Source of the DNA: Channallabes apus
Taxonomy: Eukaryota > Chordata > Actinopteri > Siluriformes > Clariidae
Assembly (NCBI GenBank): GCA_030522415.1
Contig: CM060130.1
Location: 21,588,965 to 21,652,964, forward strand
DNA length: 64,000 nucleotides
Reading direction: 5' to 3'
Each line of letters starts with the position of its first letter. Position 1 is the stretch's first letter. The position numbers were made by a program, and so were the translations under genes. Below are positions 32,468 to 43,189 of this stretch, one piece after another. The notes under the pieces are model-generated. The model did not search any database. It had not been told where the DNA came from and saw only the letters and a program-made list of their open reading frames with translations.

Positions 32468-32691
32468 ATGTGGATATAAAGAAGCAATACAGGAGACCTA
32501 TATGGCCTGTATATGCACATATATGACCTAAATGTTGCCTATATGTGGCATATATATGCATATATGCAGCATATATATTATCATATATATGCATATATAC
32601 TGCATATAGGTTTCATATATGCGCATATATCCTCATATAGGTGCGGATATATGCGCATATATACTGCATATAGGCTTCATATATGCACATA
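32468..32691. repeat. Palindromic ATATGCGC minisatellite (copy C, left part)
   Basis: Begins ATGTGGATATAAAGAAGCAATACAGG.., matching 2456 onward and the reverse complement of 43625. The array is split by a 7.6 kb element and resumes at 40272 with TATCCTCATATAGGTTC, the sequence that follows directly in copy A. Confidence 0.85.
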
Positions 32692-32979
32692 TACAGTGGG
32701 AGCCACGCCAAATAGCCGCGACCGTGTGGCTGAAGTGTGAATGGCGTGTGAATGGCCTTTGCACGCCGTAATCCCCCCTCCCTTTTCTGACAGAAAGGAG
32801 TGTCAAGATTTCACAGTAAACACGCCCATTCAAGCCCTATTTATTTATTTACCTGGTGCCACCACTAGATGGCGCTTCGTTCTCAAGAACACGTTAAACA
32901 AGCCAGCTGCGCCGAGTTGCAATCACGTGATTTTAACAACCCTCCCCCACCCCCGCTGTACTGACGCTGCCAAACTACA

Positions 32980-33013
32980 GAGATGAAGATGGCGGCTTAA
33001 CGGACTATTCGTG
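32980..33013 (+). promoter_or_regulatory. YY1-like motif and possible first exon inside the element
   Basis: AAGATGGCGGC at 32986-32996 matches the YY1 consensus found in many CpG-rich promoters and in LINE-1 5' ends. A good donor GTAAGT follows at 33014. A possible acceptor with a 31-codon frame (LRCGGLGGLTAGLLLLQDW) begins near 33943. A transcript starting here is plausible but unproven. Confidence 0.3.
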
Positions 33014-33015
33014 GT

Positions 33016-34091
33016 AAGTGATGTTTTATTTTATAAAATGTGTTTGTGGTAGTTTACAGTTTATTTCCCAGTTTAGTTTTTATTGGCCGTTTTAAATATC
33101 ACTGGCAGCACCAGCAGCGGTCAGATGTGACTTTAGAGAACTTAATGTTCTGTTTACCAAGTCTGGAGTTAATATTACAGCTTACTGTCAGTGTCACACA
33201 CTCACAATGTCACTCCACTTTAACTCAAAAACATGCTCAAGCTTCGACAATACTATTAATGTCCCTATTACAAGAGCTGCACTACCCGATGAAGAGTGTT
33301 TGTGTTCTCTGTAAATACTGAGAGAATCTCACCGCGTGTTGTCTGGATAAATTCAGCGCTTATTTATTCTTTGGTTAAGAGTTAATCTGCAGGTTATTCC
33401 TGTGACTGTAATATAGTGTGATGCAGTTGATGAGGGACACAGACTGAGGGTAGCTGTACAGGAGCTAGTAACGCTCAGAACCCGGTTTATATTTTATACA
33501 CTTTGTGCGGGACTTTCCGCGGTAGCGCGAGCGCTTAGTTAACAAGCTGAATAACAACACTGAAGTGTTTATTAGTTAAGGAGGAGGAGGGGGGAGGTGT
33601 GTGGGAGGGGCTTCAGTAAGTTATAGTTTGGCCTCAGGGATGAACTAATGCTCATATACGAGTGTTATATCGCTTAACTTATTTGTATGAGAAGCGCATT
33701 AAGTAAATTCTCGGTTAATTTAATGCAGACGATAATACAGACAGTCAGTGGTTAACACTAACACTGTTCACTGGTTAACATTAGCACAGGCAGTTTATTT
33801 ACATTCCAGAATCCCCAAAACAGTATTTTACACACTCTGTGGTAAATAGGTTTATTAATATATTTTATTTTTATTAGAACTAGATGTTTTGTGAAGTTTA
33901 TTCATCTTTGTCTTCACTAAATTCTCCTGTTGTCTTTAAGCAGAGCTCCGCTGTGGAGGATTGGGGGGTCTGACGGCTGGACTTCTGTTGCTACAGGACT
34001 GGAGGAGCCTGAACAAGCTGTTGAGGGAGCTGTAGGAGGGATGACGTCACAGTCTGACAGCTTTAGAATGATCTACTGTATATTCTGAACA
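33016..34091. other. Unassigned interior of the large element
   Basis: GC-richer at its left edge, otherwise AT-rich. No protein family was recognised on either strand. Confidence 0.4.
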
Positions 34092-34199
34092 TAGATTCAA
34101 GATTCAAGATTCAAGATTCAAAGAACTTTATTAATCCCAAAGGGAAATTGCTTATGCTCGGTTACAGGTGCTCACAGTTGTTAACTAAGGAAGGTGGGG

Positions 34200-34233
<34 letters not shown>

Positions 34234-34803
34234 GTAAGTATTAGTGTCCTGTTGTATACCAGTCAGTGAAAAAATCCACATACATGTGTGTATGAGTTAC
34301 AGCGAAGAGTTGTAAAGTTTTATGGCCGTTGGGAGAAAGGATTTCCTGTGACGCTCAGTGGAACACTTGATAGTAATCAGTCTCTGGCTGAAACTGCTCC
34401 TCTGTTCAGCCAAAACACTGTATAGCGGGTGAGAAGGATTGTTCACAATGGATTGTACTTTGGACAGAATCCTCCTCTTTGCTACTACATCCACCGAGTC
34501 AAGCTCCATGCCTAGCACAGATCCGGCCTTTTTAATTGACTTGTCCAGTTTGTTCTTATCAGACACCTTAATGTTACCACCCCAACAGACCACAGCGTAA
34601 AAAATGACACTCGCCACAACGGTCTCATAGAACATCTGTAGAATGGTATTACAGACGTTAAAAGACCTGAGCCTTCGAAGAAAGTACAATCGACTCTGAC
34701 CTTTCTTGTAGAGTGCCGTTGTGTTGAGTGACCAGTCAAGTTTGTTGTCCAGATAAACTCCCAGATATTTGTAATCGGAGACAATGTCCACTATCTCCCC
34801 CTA
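34092..34803 (-). mobile_element. L2/Rex1-like LINE, 3' end only
   Basis: The 3' end carries the AATCCCAAAGGGAAATTGC element with repeated GATTCAA at 34097-34150 (plus orientation), typical of these LINEs. A 32-34 bp poly-A run at 34200-34230 lies inside. The coding remnant is 34297-34791. Confidence 0.85.
34297..34791 (-). pseudogene. LINE reverse transcriptase C-terminal region
   Basis: A 164-codon frame starting within VSDYKYLGVYLDNKLDW, the block after the reverse transcriptase fingers/palm in L2/Rex1/Rex-Babar proteins, followed by LYFLRRLRSFNVC, FYAVVCWGGNIK and KRRILSKVQSIVNNPSHPLY, ending with SFLPTAIKLYNSSL, the usual family C-terminus. The polymerase active site and endonuclease are lost by 5' truncation at about 34803, as is normal for LINE insertion. 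A related fragment lies at 60165-60478 and 61582-61900. No function is expected. Confidence 0.85.
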
Positions 34804-35311
34804 GAGAACTGCTAAATGTCTGATACAGTACTTTGGGGGAAACAAAGACTTCAACTGTTCCATGTTTAATAGTTTTGATATTTGAAAAATTGATATTTTA
34901 ATATAAAAGGACTATAGATAGAGACTTATAAGCAGCTGGTGTATCCGGGTAGTTTAATGAACTTTAAGCAAAAAGACAACATGTATTCACCTGTTTTATA
35001 CAAATTACTGTTTTAACTTTGACTAGTTTTGGAAGAATAAATTGAATTGGTAAAGTCATGTTTGCGTGTTTTAATTTTTGGGGATTGTTTGGGTATTTAA
35101 AAAACGTTTAGTTGAACCAACAACTTCAATGGGCAAAAAATGGGACAACTTTGTTTTAAATAGTCAAAGAGTTGGGCTGAAAATCATAATAATAATAATT
35201 ATTGGTCATAGAAACAAATGAAAACAGTTAAACACTTGATCATATGTATTTGTGTTTGTGATTATGTGACCCATAATAATTTTTTCTCAGTATAAATAAA
35301 TGTTTTGGGTT
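34804..35311. other. Unassigned interior of the large element
   Basis: AT-rich; nothing recognised before the TTAA at 35312. Confidence 0.4.
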
Positions 35312-36004
35312 TTAACCCTCTGAGGTCCGAGGTGATTTTGGGGCCCTTGAGATGTTTGGACATGCTCCGATATTTGTGCTTTTTTCAGCTACTTATCATA
35401 TATTATTAACCAACCTGTATTTTTCTTGTAATCAGTACAAACTGTTCTACAATAATACATGACCAAAATTAATGTATGTGTTTGCATTTTTAAGGAAAAA
35501 AATATTATGCGTGGTTAGTAAGTTTTGTGAAAAAAAAAAAGTAGCTGAAATAAGGCCATGAAACTCATACATACAATTTGTTCACAAGACATTGTTTCAC
35601 AAGGGCTGGTGGACTAGTGTTTTTACTTCAAAATGATGCGAAAATGGTCTTGTTTACTTGCTCACAGAAAACAATATAGTGATTAACACTTTTTAAGTCA
35701 CTTTTTGAATGTAAAGGGTTTATGCGAGAAGGCGTGATCTATCATTACTAATGCAGTGATTCACACCTGAGAAGACAAAGGCCTGCATACTGATCTGCAT
35801 AATGAGCCATCAGACAGGTATGTGACTGAGACAGGAGAGTTACAAGAAAGAGTCTGAGGACAAAATAAGTTTATATATTTTCAGTGTTTAGGTTATTTGA
35901 GAATGTATTTGACACACACAAAAAAATCTTGAGATTCATTTGCGAGTTCAGTTAAACAGTTTATTAGGAACAATCAAAGTTGACTATAACACAGTCACTA
36001 TAAC

Positions 36005-36017
36005 AGAAAATATAGCT

Positions 36018-36057
<40 letters not shown>
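36005..36057. repeat. (AT)n microsatellite
   Basis: About 45 bp of alternating AT inside the piggyBac element. A second AT/TAAA tract is at 36452-36500. Confidence 0.9.
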
Positions 36058-36059
<2 letters not shown>

Positions 36060-36452
36060 CCTATACAGTATATATTATAATATAGAAAACAACAACAGCT
36101 CTTTGTAATTACCAGAACAAATGACTTTACCAATACTGTACTACATTTTTTCTACAATACACTACAGTTTACTATGATGAATATATTGTATTATATATTT
36201 ATATAATATAGTTATATTAAACTAACATCTATGATATACTGAATTTGCACTTACTTGTGGGTCTCCAGTGAACTCGAAACTGAACAACACTCACGTGACT
36301 GTCTTGTGCACGGCGCCGGTGATGCAGCCACAGTCCTAAACAAAAACAAAAATTGAAAGTTGAAGAATGGACGCGCATACAATCATTCACAAACAACAGC
36401 TGGTGAACAATTTGACCATCTGAAACACGGTATAAACAATACAAAACACGTG

Positions 36453-36488
<36 letters not shown>

Positions 36489-36651
36489 TAAATAAATAAA
36501 ACTTTAGACAGATCATAATCAGATTTTATTGCGGGCTTGTAAGTAGCATGCATATTTAATATTTTAACCAATTTTACTCTCGCTGGTATTTAGTTTTTTC
36601 CAAATGTACATATAAAATATAGAGCAGTGATGGTGAGAATAAAAGACTTAC

Positions 36652-36804
36652 TCGTCAGGAATTACATCTTCCGTTGAGTCCAGACGTTGTTAAATAAAGC
36701 CGTTCCTCGTCTGAGTCTTGCTCTTCCTCTGATGAGAAAGTAAATTCTTCATCGCTGTCCAGATCCATTTGAAGCGCTTCTTCACCCGTGTAGCGTGACA
36801 TCAT
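36652..36804 (-). pseudogene. piggyBac transposase N-terminal exon
   Basis: Two adjacent ATGs (36804, 36801) start MMSRYTGEEALQMDLDSDEE, followed by a very acidic stretch (SSEEEQDSDEE), the usual N-terminus of PGBD-type transposases. A donor GTAAGT (complement of 36646-36651) ends it, so transposase is encoded in spliced exons in this family. A shift near the end puts a TGA just before the donor, and no downstream coding exon remains within the element, so this copy relies on others for movement. Confidence 0.75.
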
Positions 36805-37383
36805 TCAAACGCGCAGAAACAGTAAGTAACTCTATGATGCAGCTTGTTGTTTTATGCCATGGGGGCGTGTAGATGATTACCTGCCTCACCTCAGGTCATT
36901 TCCATATGAACAGCACGCGCGCAGGGAGGTGGGAGCGCATTAGCTGTAATGAGCCGATTCACGAGAATCTGTACCACTCCTTACTTTCATACGGATTACA
37001 TAAAAACAGAATATTTGTTTTCACTGTGACCTGCATCATTTAAAAGTAGACCCTTTAAGCTTTCTATAGATATATTTCTCATGTCTGTGTGTGCAGTATT
37101 CGCGGAGTTTCAGTTCATTTTAGTAACATGTTTCAAAAAGATTTTGGCGGAGACTGAGACGGCTGAAAGCGCACCCGGTTTATTTTATTTATTTTATTAA
37201 TGCACAAAGTTTTAGTTTTAACATGTGTGCATACAAAAAAAAGTAGACACTTTACAGATTCGATTAATATACAGATCTTGTCTGTACGATCAAAAGTGAA
37301 AGTGTAATTTAAGTTCTTATTGGCGTCATCAGGGGAAAACACCTCAAAACGCATATATGCGTTCGCGGACCTCAGAGGGTTAA

Positions 37384-38589
37384 GAACTCCAAAAGAGCAA
37401 CGACAAACTTAGGAGTGGAAGGTGAGAAACCTCAATGGAGAATACTGAGTATGACATGGTAATTGCTCTGTGTGTTTTTTTGGCGGGGGGATGGGTGTGC
37501 GTGTTAAAGCCAATGGAGAAATTCAGGAGAGCGCGCGCGCGTGTATATACACACACACTTCTCCATTCATCCATCATTGATTAAACCTATGAACACGGCT
37601 GTTCAGCAGTTCTAAACACAAGCACAGGGTCTGTTTTTGTCCTTAACTAAATACTTCAATACGTTAATAATGAATTTATTTTGCTGAATAAGGTAATAAG
37701 CGATATTTAAACCAAACCAGTAAGTTAAGTGTTCCATACATTAAAGTACTGTGTATAACCAAGTGCCCTAGCAAACACAGTTACAGTTTACAGTACAAAC
37801 AGAGTGTGTGCACTGGGAGGGATTGGAAGGTGAGTGAGAATACTCATTTACAAGACAAAAGACGGTCAGAGGCAGGGCTGTTCTAGACCAGGGGGGAGGG
37901 GCGGAGTCAGAAATGTGAAGGGGGCATCATGTTCGAGCACTGTTTTTCCCTGGGCTTATAGTAACAGTATTGTCCTTGCTGAATTGTGTTGAGGCACGCA
38001 AACCCCCTGACCACAATAAGGTGGCAATACCTCAGGGGGAAACTAAAAATTAAAGAAATAAAATAAAATATCCTTAATCCAGATTTTATCAATCAATGAC
38101 ATAACATTTATCTAAGCTGGATGGTCAAATTCTCAAAAACGTTTAACCTAAAGTAAGACTTAACACACTATAACTAAAATATTTACAAAACTGAAAGGTT
38201 GTCTTATGAATAATGAATACAAACTAAATTAAAACAGATGGGCTATTGAACAGATCATAATGTTTTATGTTTTCTGATTATAAATGATAGATGGATTGAT
38301 TTTAGAAAGGCTAAATGAAATAGCTAGTTTTGGTCATGTCAGTCCAGTAACTATACTATGTAAAAGTAATTATAATATGAATTAATTAAGGGCAGGACCT
38401 AACCTAATGTTAATAATTTACACCATGATAACATTAGTATTTATGTTTTTGTATATATTTTTAAATGTTCACATGAACGTTTCAGAGTATATAATTTGTC
38501 ATGTCATCTGTGATTGAGACCCATGAGTTAAATTGAAATATATTTTATAGGTAGTAAGCCAGGTTTTAGTAACCTTGGACAAATCACCA
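37384..38589. other. Unassigned interior of the large element
   Basis: No gene recognised. Short alternating CG/TG tract at about 37528-37558. Confidence 0.4.
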
Positions 38590-39710
38590 TGTAAGCCCTC
38601 TCTCGCGCACGCGCTCTCACGCTATCTCTCGCACTCACACACACACACACACACTGTACACACACAGACACACACAAATAATACATGAAATCGCGTAAAA
38701 CCAAATGAAACTAGGGTAAAAAATATAAGCAGTAAAAATACAGTAGTATCCTGTAGGTGATTCCTGTCCTGTGATAACAGGCACTAACACTCTAGAACTG
38801 TTTACTTCTGTTAGTTTTGTTTTCAAGTGTGAATGTTTATGGGGAATAAATCTGTCTCTGCTGCTGCATCTATACACCGTTGTGATAAGTGATTTGTGCC
38901 CCATCAGATCTTTAATGTGGGACATTATGCTGGTTAAATGACTAAAGACACACTGATCCGTATGGACAGATATTTGTTCCAGATATTATGCGCCATTAAT
39001 CAATTTGTTATGCCAATTTGACTTTCAGCGAAAACATCAAAAATATAACGAAAACAAACCAAAGCAGAAGTTAAATTTTAAGCTTTACTTTCAAATAAAA
39101 ATTTGATTTGTCACATACACAGCGCGATATGCAGTAAAATGCTTTGGGTGCTTTAGGTGAGACTCGAACTCGGCATTGCTTCACCTGGACCGCTTTATAA
39201 GTGTCACGCGCTAACCGATTGCGCCACGGGAGCCACACGGAAGTTGGTCTTGTCAGAGTATCCTCTCTCTCTCGCGCACACACACGCACACACACACACA
39301 CAAACATGAAATTGCGTAAAATCAAACGAAATATAAGCAGTAAAAAATCAGTAAAAATACATTAGTATAACAGGCGCTAACCCTCTGGAACTTTTTTACT
39401 ATTGTTTCCAAGTGTTTATGGGGATTTAATCTGTCTCTGCTGCCGCATCCATTCACAGTTGTGATAAGTGATTAATGCCCCATCAGATCTTTTGACGGGG
39501 GAGTATTATGCATGATTAAATGACTAAAGAAATACTGATCCATATGGGCAGATATTTATTCCAGGTTGCATGCGCCATTAATTGCCTTTCTTATGCCACT
39601 TGTAGACTATCAGTGAAAAATAAAAATCAGCGAAAACATCATCAAAAATATAACGAAAACAATCCCAAGCAGACGTTACATTTTGAGCTTTATTTTGTAG
39701 CAAAATATTA
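38590..39710. repeat. Direct duplication of about 480 bp, split by a SINE
   Basis: 38590-39095 and 39250-39710 align along their length (for example GTGATAAGTGATT, CCCCATCAGATCTTT, AAATGACTAAAGA, ATATAACGAAAACAA) with many substitutions. Between them lies the tRNA-Ile-derived SINE. Both copies begin with a CA/CG-rich tract. Confidence 0.8.
39096..39234 (-). mobile_element. tRNA-Ile(UAU)-derived SINE or retro-pseudogene
   Basis: On the minus strand the head (39234-39150) begins GGCTCCCGTGGCGCAATCGG, continues GTTAGCGCGT and ACTTATAA, and ends GAGTTCGAGTCTCACC, matching vertebrate tRNA-Ile(UAU), including the place of its intron. About 8 nt before the B box are missing, and the acceptor stem no longer pairs well. 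It is followed by the short tail shared with 3980-4065 and 7262-7346. Confidence 0.7.
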
Positions 39711-40255
39711 TCAATCAGTATATTAAATGGAACGAGGTAAAATACACAGTAATATAAAATACTGTACATAGCCCGCGTGTGTATTCCGTACCTACAATGA
39801 TCGGTATAGACAAATTACAGACGTTACCGTGTCTTTAAGGATCATTTCAGGATGTCTTAAAAAATATTTCACTAACTAATTTTATTAAGTCATTATTAAA
39901 TAATAAATAGCATAATCATCATGGGTTGTGTATTGAGTGATTTAACAAATCTGTTTTATTAATCGGTTTGTTGTTGTTTTTTACCACGTCATCTATTTAT
40001 GAAACTATGTTGACAATACAAGAACTGTTTGTATATTAAAGATACGGTATTGGGTTTCCTGGACACTGCTGTTAACTGTGCCAGTCAATGCTCCATCTGG
40101 CGGAATTATACGGCATTGCAACCATCTTTTTAGAAAGCGCATGGGGGCGTTTATGGGGCGGGGCATTGTTAACTGCGTCATCGCGGGGGATCACATTCCA
40201 TGCACGAAGCGTCCATTAACCTGCCATGGAGCCGTCATGCTCCAGGCGGCTGTTT
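39711..40255. other. Right interior of the large element
   Basis: CpG-richer near 40120-40260. No gene recognised. Confidence 0.4.
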
Positions 40256-40271
40256 GACGTGGCTCCCACTG

Positions 40272-40310
40272 TATCCTCATATAGGTTCTTTCCATGTGAG
40301 ATATTTGTGG
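40272..40310. repeat. Copy C minisatellite, right part
   Basis: TATCCTCATATAGGTTCTTTCC resumes the array broken at 32691; similarity to copies A and B ends near 40300. Confidence 0.75.
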
Positions 40311-40455
40311 AAAAAAAATTTGTGGGGACGTGAGATGAGAAATAGAACACATCAAGATGTTTTTATGGAATTTTTGTGTGTGTGTGTTTGGGCATGCATC
40401 ACATATAAACTACTGAACTCACAGATGTATTTGGCCAAGCTTAAAGTAACATATA

Positions 40456-40707
40456 CAGTGGCTTGCAAAAGTATTCGGCCCCCTTGAACTTTAACTGCAA
40501 AGTGGGGTTACGCACACCCCACTTTGCAGTTATTTATTTGTAAAAAATGTTTGGAATCATGTATGATTTTCGTTCCACTTCTCACGTGTACACCACTTTG
40601 TATTGGTCTTTCACGTGGAATTCCAATAAAATTGATTCATGTTTGTGGCTGTAATGTGACAAAATGTGGAAAATTTCAAGGGGGCCGAATACTTTTGCAA
40701 GCCACTG
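40456..40707. mobile_element. Tc1/mariner miniature element
   Basis: Inverted ends CAGTGGCTTGCAAAAGTATT with TA at 40454-40455 and 40708-40709. At 252 bp it retains only one long terminal repeat plus a truncated one. A perfect 16-bp hairpin (40493-40508 with 40516-40531, loop TACGCAC) sits at the deletion junction. Confidence 0.9.
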
Positions 40708-40899
40708 TAGGCTTTGTTTGATCGCAATCTGTAATAATTATATTATATTTGAACACTGTAATGATGCAGGTCTCACAAGGGGCAGGTTTGCAGGGGAATA
40801 ATTATTATTCCATCTCATGGCGCTGCTGTCAAGCATGCGCCACATAAGCTCCAAGTCACTAGAGATTAAAATTTGTGTTTTGTGTGTGTTTCTACACAG

Positions 40900-41223
40900 A
40901 TGAGTTTAACCTCATTGGTCCCAGGGATACAGAGCAGTATAAACCCTCTGCTGTGACTGTCTCATGTCATCTGTCTCCTGAAATCAGTGCTGTTATCATG
41001 GAGATCCGGTGGTTTAAGGAGACAGACTGTGTTTGTGTCTATAAGAACAGACAGGTGACAGTGGGGAGACGCTACAAGGGCAGATTGAGTCTGTTCACTC
41101 AGGAGCTGGAGAGAGGAAACGTCTCCTTACAGCTGAACGACTGCAAAGAGTCAAATTTAGGACATTACCTGTGTCAGGTCACTGATGGAGACAGAACAGA
41201 GGAGATTACAGTAGCTGTATGGC
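40900..41223 (+). CDS. Immunoglobulin V-set domain exon (B7/butyrophilin-like)
   Basis: A single exon of 324 bp between an acceptor (TTTCTACACAG, AG at 40898-40899) and a donor (GTGAGT at 41224). Both boundaries are phase 1, the standard arrangement for Ig-domain exons. The 107-residue domain has the first cysteine in VTVSCHLSP, the core tryptophan in IRWFKE, and the second cysteine in LGHYLCQV; the usual D-x-G-x-Y-x-C has Asn for Asp. LSLFTQELERGNVSLQL is typical of fish MOG/butyrophilin/B7-like V domains. An extra CVCV cysteine pair lies after strand C. No signal-peptide, C-type, membrane or B30.2 exon was found nearby, so this may be one exon of a gene with large introns, or an orphan. No stop or frameshift disrupts it. 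Confidence 0.8.
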
Positions 41224-41369
41224 GTGAGTATTCCTGAACTCCACACTGTATAAACTCAATCTGTGCATCTCATCCCCCTCTTTTAAGTCAATGTTTTTTT
41301 TGTGTAAAAACAATAAAACTTACCTGATCATAGTGGGTCTCAGTATAAGGCATATACCCTTTCAGATGA

Positions 41370-42460
41370 ACAACAGCATATAACTTTTTTCATCTTTCCA
41401 TTAGGTATTTAACAAATATGAAGTAAAAAATCCTTTTGGGCAAAACTAAGTATCCCCATGAGTCAATAGAAAGTAGATCCACCTTTAGCAGCAATAACTT
41501 GGAGTAATTGTTTCCTGTATGACTTTATCAGTATCTCACATCGTTTTGGTCCATTCTTCTTTACAACATAGCTTCAGTTTCTTGAGGTACTTAGGCATTC
41601 GCTTATGCAAAGCTCTCTTAAGGTCTTACCAGTGCATTTCAATTGGGTTGAGGTCTGGACTTTGACTAGGCCATTCCAAAACCTTGATTCTTTTTTTTTT
41701 CAGCCATTCTGATATAAATTTATTGGTGTGTTTCGGATCATTGTCCTGTTGCATGTCCCAATTTCAACCAAGCTTTAGCTGTCAGACAGTTAAACAACAT
41801 TGTGCTTGACAGTGTGTATGAGGAGTTTCTGCTAAAAGGTTGTTCGTTTTTCTGGGCATTAAGGCCAAACAACTCCATTTTGGTCTCATCTGTCCATAGC
41901 ACATTGTTCTAGAAGGCTTGTACTTCATTTAGTTGCAGTTTTGTGAACCTCAGTTGTGCTTCCATGTTTTTTTCATACAGAGGAGTTTTTTTTCTCTCTC
42001 TCTCTCTCTCTCTATTGACAACCTTTCCAAAGAAAGCATTTCTTTTTTCAGTCTTCTAATTGTGCTGTCATGGACTTTTATCATGCTTAGTTAGGCCTGT
42101 AGGGTGGTTGGTTTAGTGTATTTCTCTGAGCCTTTCACGGTTTGACCTGGGGTTGAACGTGATGGGACATCCACTCCTACGTAGTTTGGCAACTGTCTTG
42201 AATGCCGCCCACTTTTGAAGAATCTTTGTCACTGTAGAATGTTGAACTACAAACTGTTTGGAAATGGATTTATAGCCTTTTCAGGGGCAATCTCTAAGAC
42301 CATTGCTTATATCTGTCCATCTTCACATTGTGTTAACACACACCTGAAAACTCCAGACAAGCAAAATGCCAAAATGCTAGGGTTAGAGGTCTGAGAGTTC
42401 TGCTGATGATCAGTTAAATAAGGGCTGATAATCAGCAGTGCCTGGCTGCACCAGTATGGG
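41370..42460 (-). pseudogene. Degenerate Tc1-like transposase
   Basis: The minus strand retains scattered pieces of a Tc1 DD34E transposase: plus-strand phrases such as CAATTGGGTTGAGGTCTGG and CTTTGACTAGGCCATTCCAA are the complements of the segment around the third catalytic residue (SPDLNPIE), and GATCATTGTCCTGTTGCATG that of the second Asp block. Stops and indels are too many for a continuous frame. Terminal repeats were not resolved. It ends just before copy B. Confidence 0.65.
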
Positions 42461-42777
42461 GTACTTCCCAGATAGCAAGGTGACATTGATTCAATGTTGA
42501 AATTTCATCAGAATCATCATTTTGGTTGAGGTTGATTTTTCAATGCTAAATAATGTTGAATCAATGTTGATAATTCAATGCTTTTCTGTGTTGAAAAGAC
42601 AAACATTGAATCAATGTTGATTTTTGGTTGTGGAACCCATCCTCATTCAACAATGTAAGGCAAATTAAATTAACTAAGTGCATTTCTATAAAAATGTGTA
42701 TGCATGTGTGTATGTGTTTAAAACAGGTTAAAAAATTGACTACAAGAGATTTGCCATGGTGCTTAAAAAAAATAAAT

Positions 42778-42781
<4 letters not shown>

Positions 42782-42832
<51 letters not shown>
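42782..42832. repeat. (AT)n microsatellite
   Basis: About 50 bp; same location in the element as 3112-3196 in copy A. Confidence 0.95.
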
Positions 42833-42836
<4 letters not shown>

Positions 42837-43189
42837 TTATTGAGGAAAAAAAATAATTTGACGGTAAGTTTTGTGTATTTACCTTGCTGTCTAGTTTACT
42901 CACTTGAGAGCTTAATTCCTGTTTGCCGTTCAAAAGTACTCAATTTTCGGCTCGCATTTAACATCGGAGGGTGTTTTTACACTGTCGCCACGTCATTATA
43001 ATACACTCTACAGGCATGAGAATTCAATATGTTGTAGTCTGGAAGTTCCTGCCACTCACGGTGAAAGAATTTTGGCGATGCGACCTACGGTATTCTGTTG
43101 GGAAGCATTTGTTTGAGACCTTAGTTCCTGTTTCCCGTTGTCTGTGTCTGACCCAGAGCAGTGTGCGTGCCCCACATGGAAAGAACCTA

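Larger units (their letters stand above)
35316..37379 (-). mobile_element. piggyBac element with intact TTAA target sites
   Basis: TTAA at 35312-35315 and 37380-37383 flank perfect inverted ends CCCTCTGAGGTCCG. TTAA duplication plus CCC ends is diagnostic of piggyBac. The 2,064 bp are too short for the full transposase of about 590 residues, and only an N-terminal exon is visible. The sequence 36840-37150 is related to the promoter-like block of copies A and B (ATTTAAAAGTAGAC, AGATATATTTCTCAT, TTTCAAAAAGATTTT). Confidence 0.9.
32694..40271. mobile_element. Large TA-flanked DNA element with CAGTGGGAGCCACG ends
   Basis: The left end CAGTGGGAGCCACGCCAAAT and the inverted right end CAGTGGGAGCCACGTCAAAC match over about 24 bp with two differences. 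TA flanks both ends (32692-32693 and 40272-40273), and the interrupted minisatellite is continuous once the element is removed, so the boundaries are firm. Of its 7,578 bp, 0.7 kb is LINE, 2.1 kb is a piggyBac insertion and 0.14 kb a SINE. No transposase was recognised in the remaining roughly 4.6 kb. The superfamily is unknown; TA duplication fits Tc1/mariner-related groups. Confidence 0.75.

Noticed and set aside
39150..39234. Functional tRNA-Ile(UAU) gene
   Set aside because: About 8 nt are missing before the T arm and the acceptor stem is mismatched; better read as a SINE head or pseudogene.
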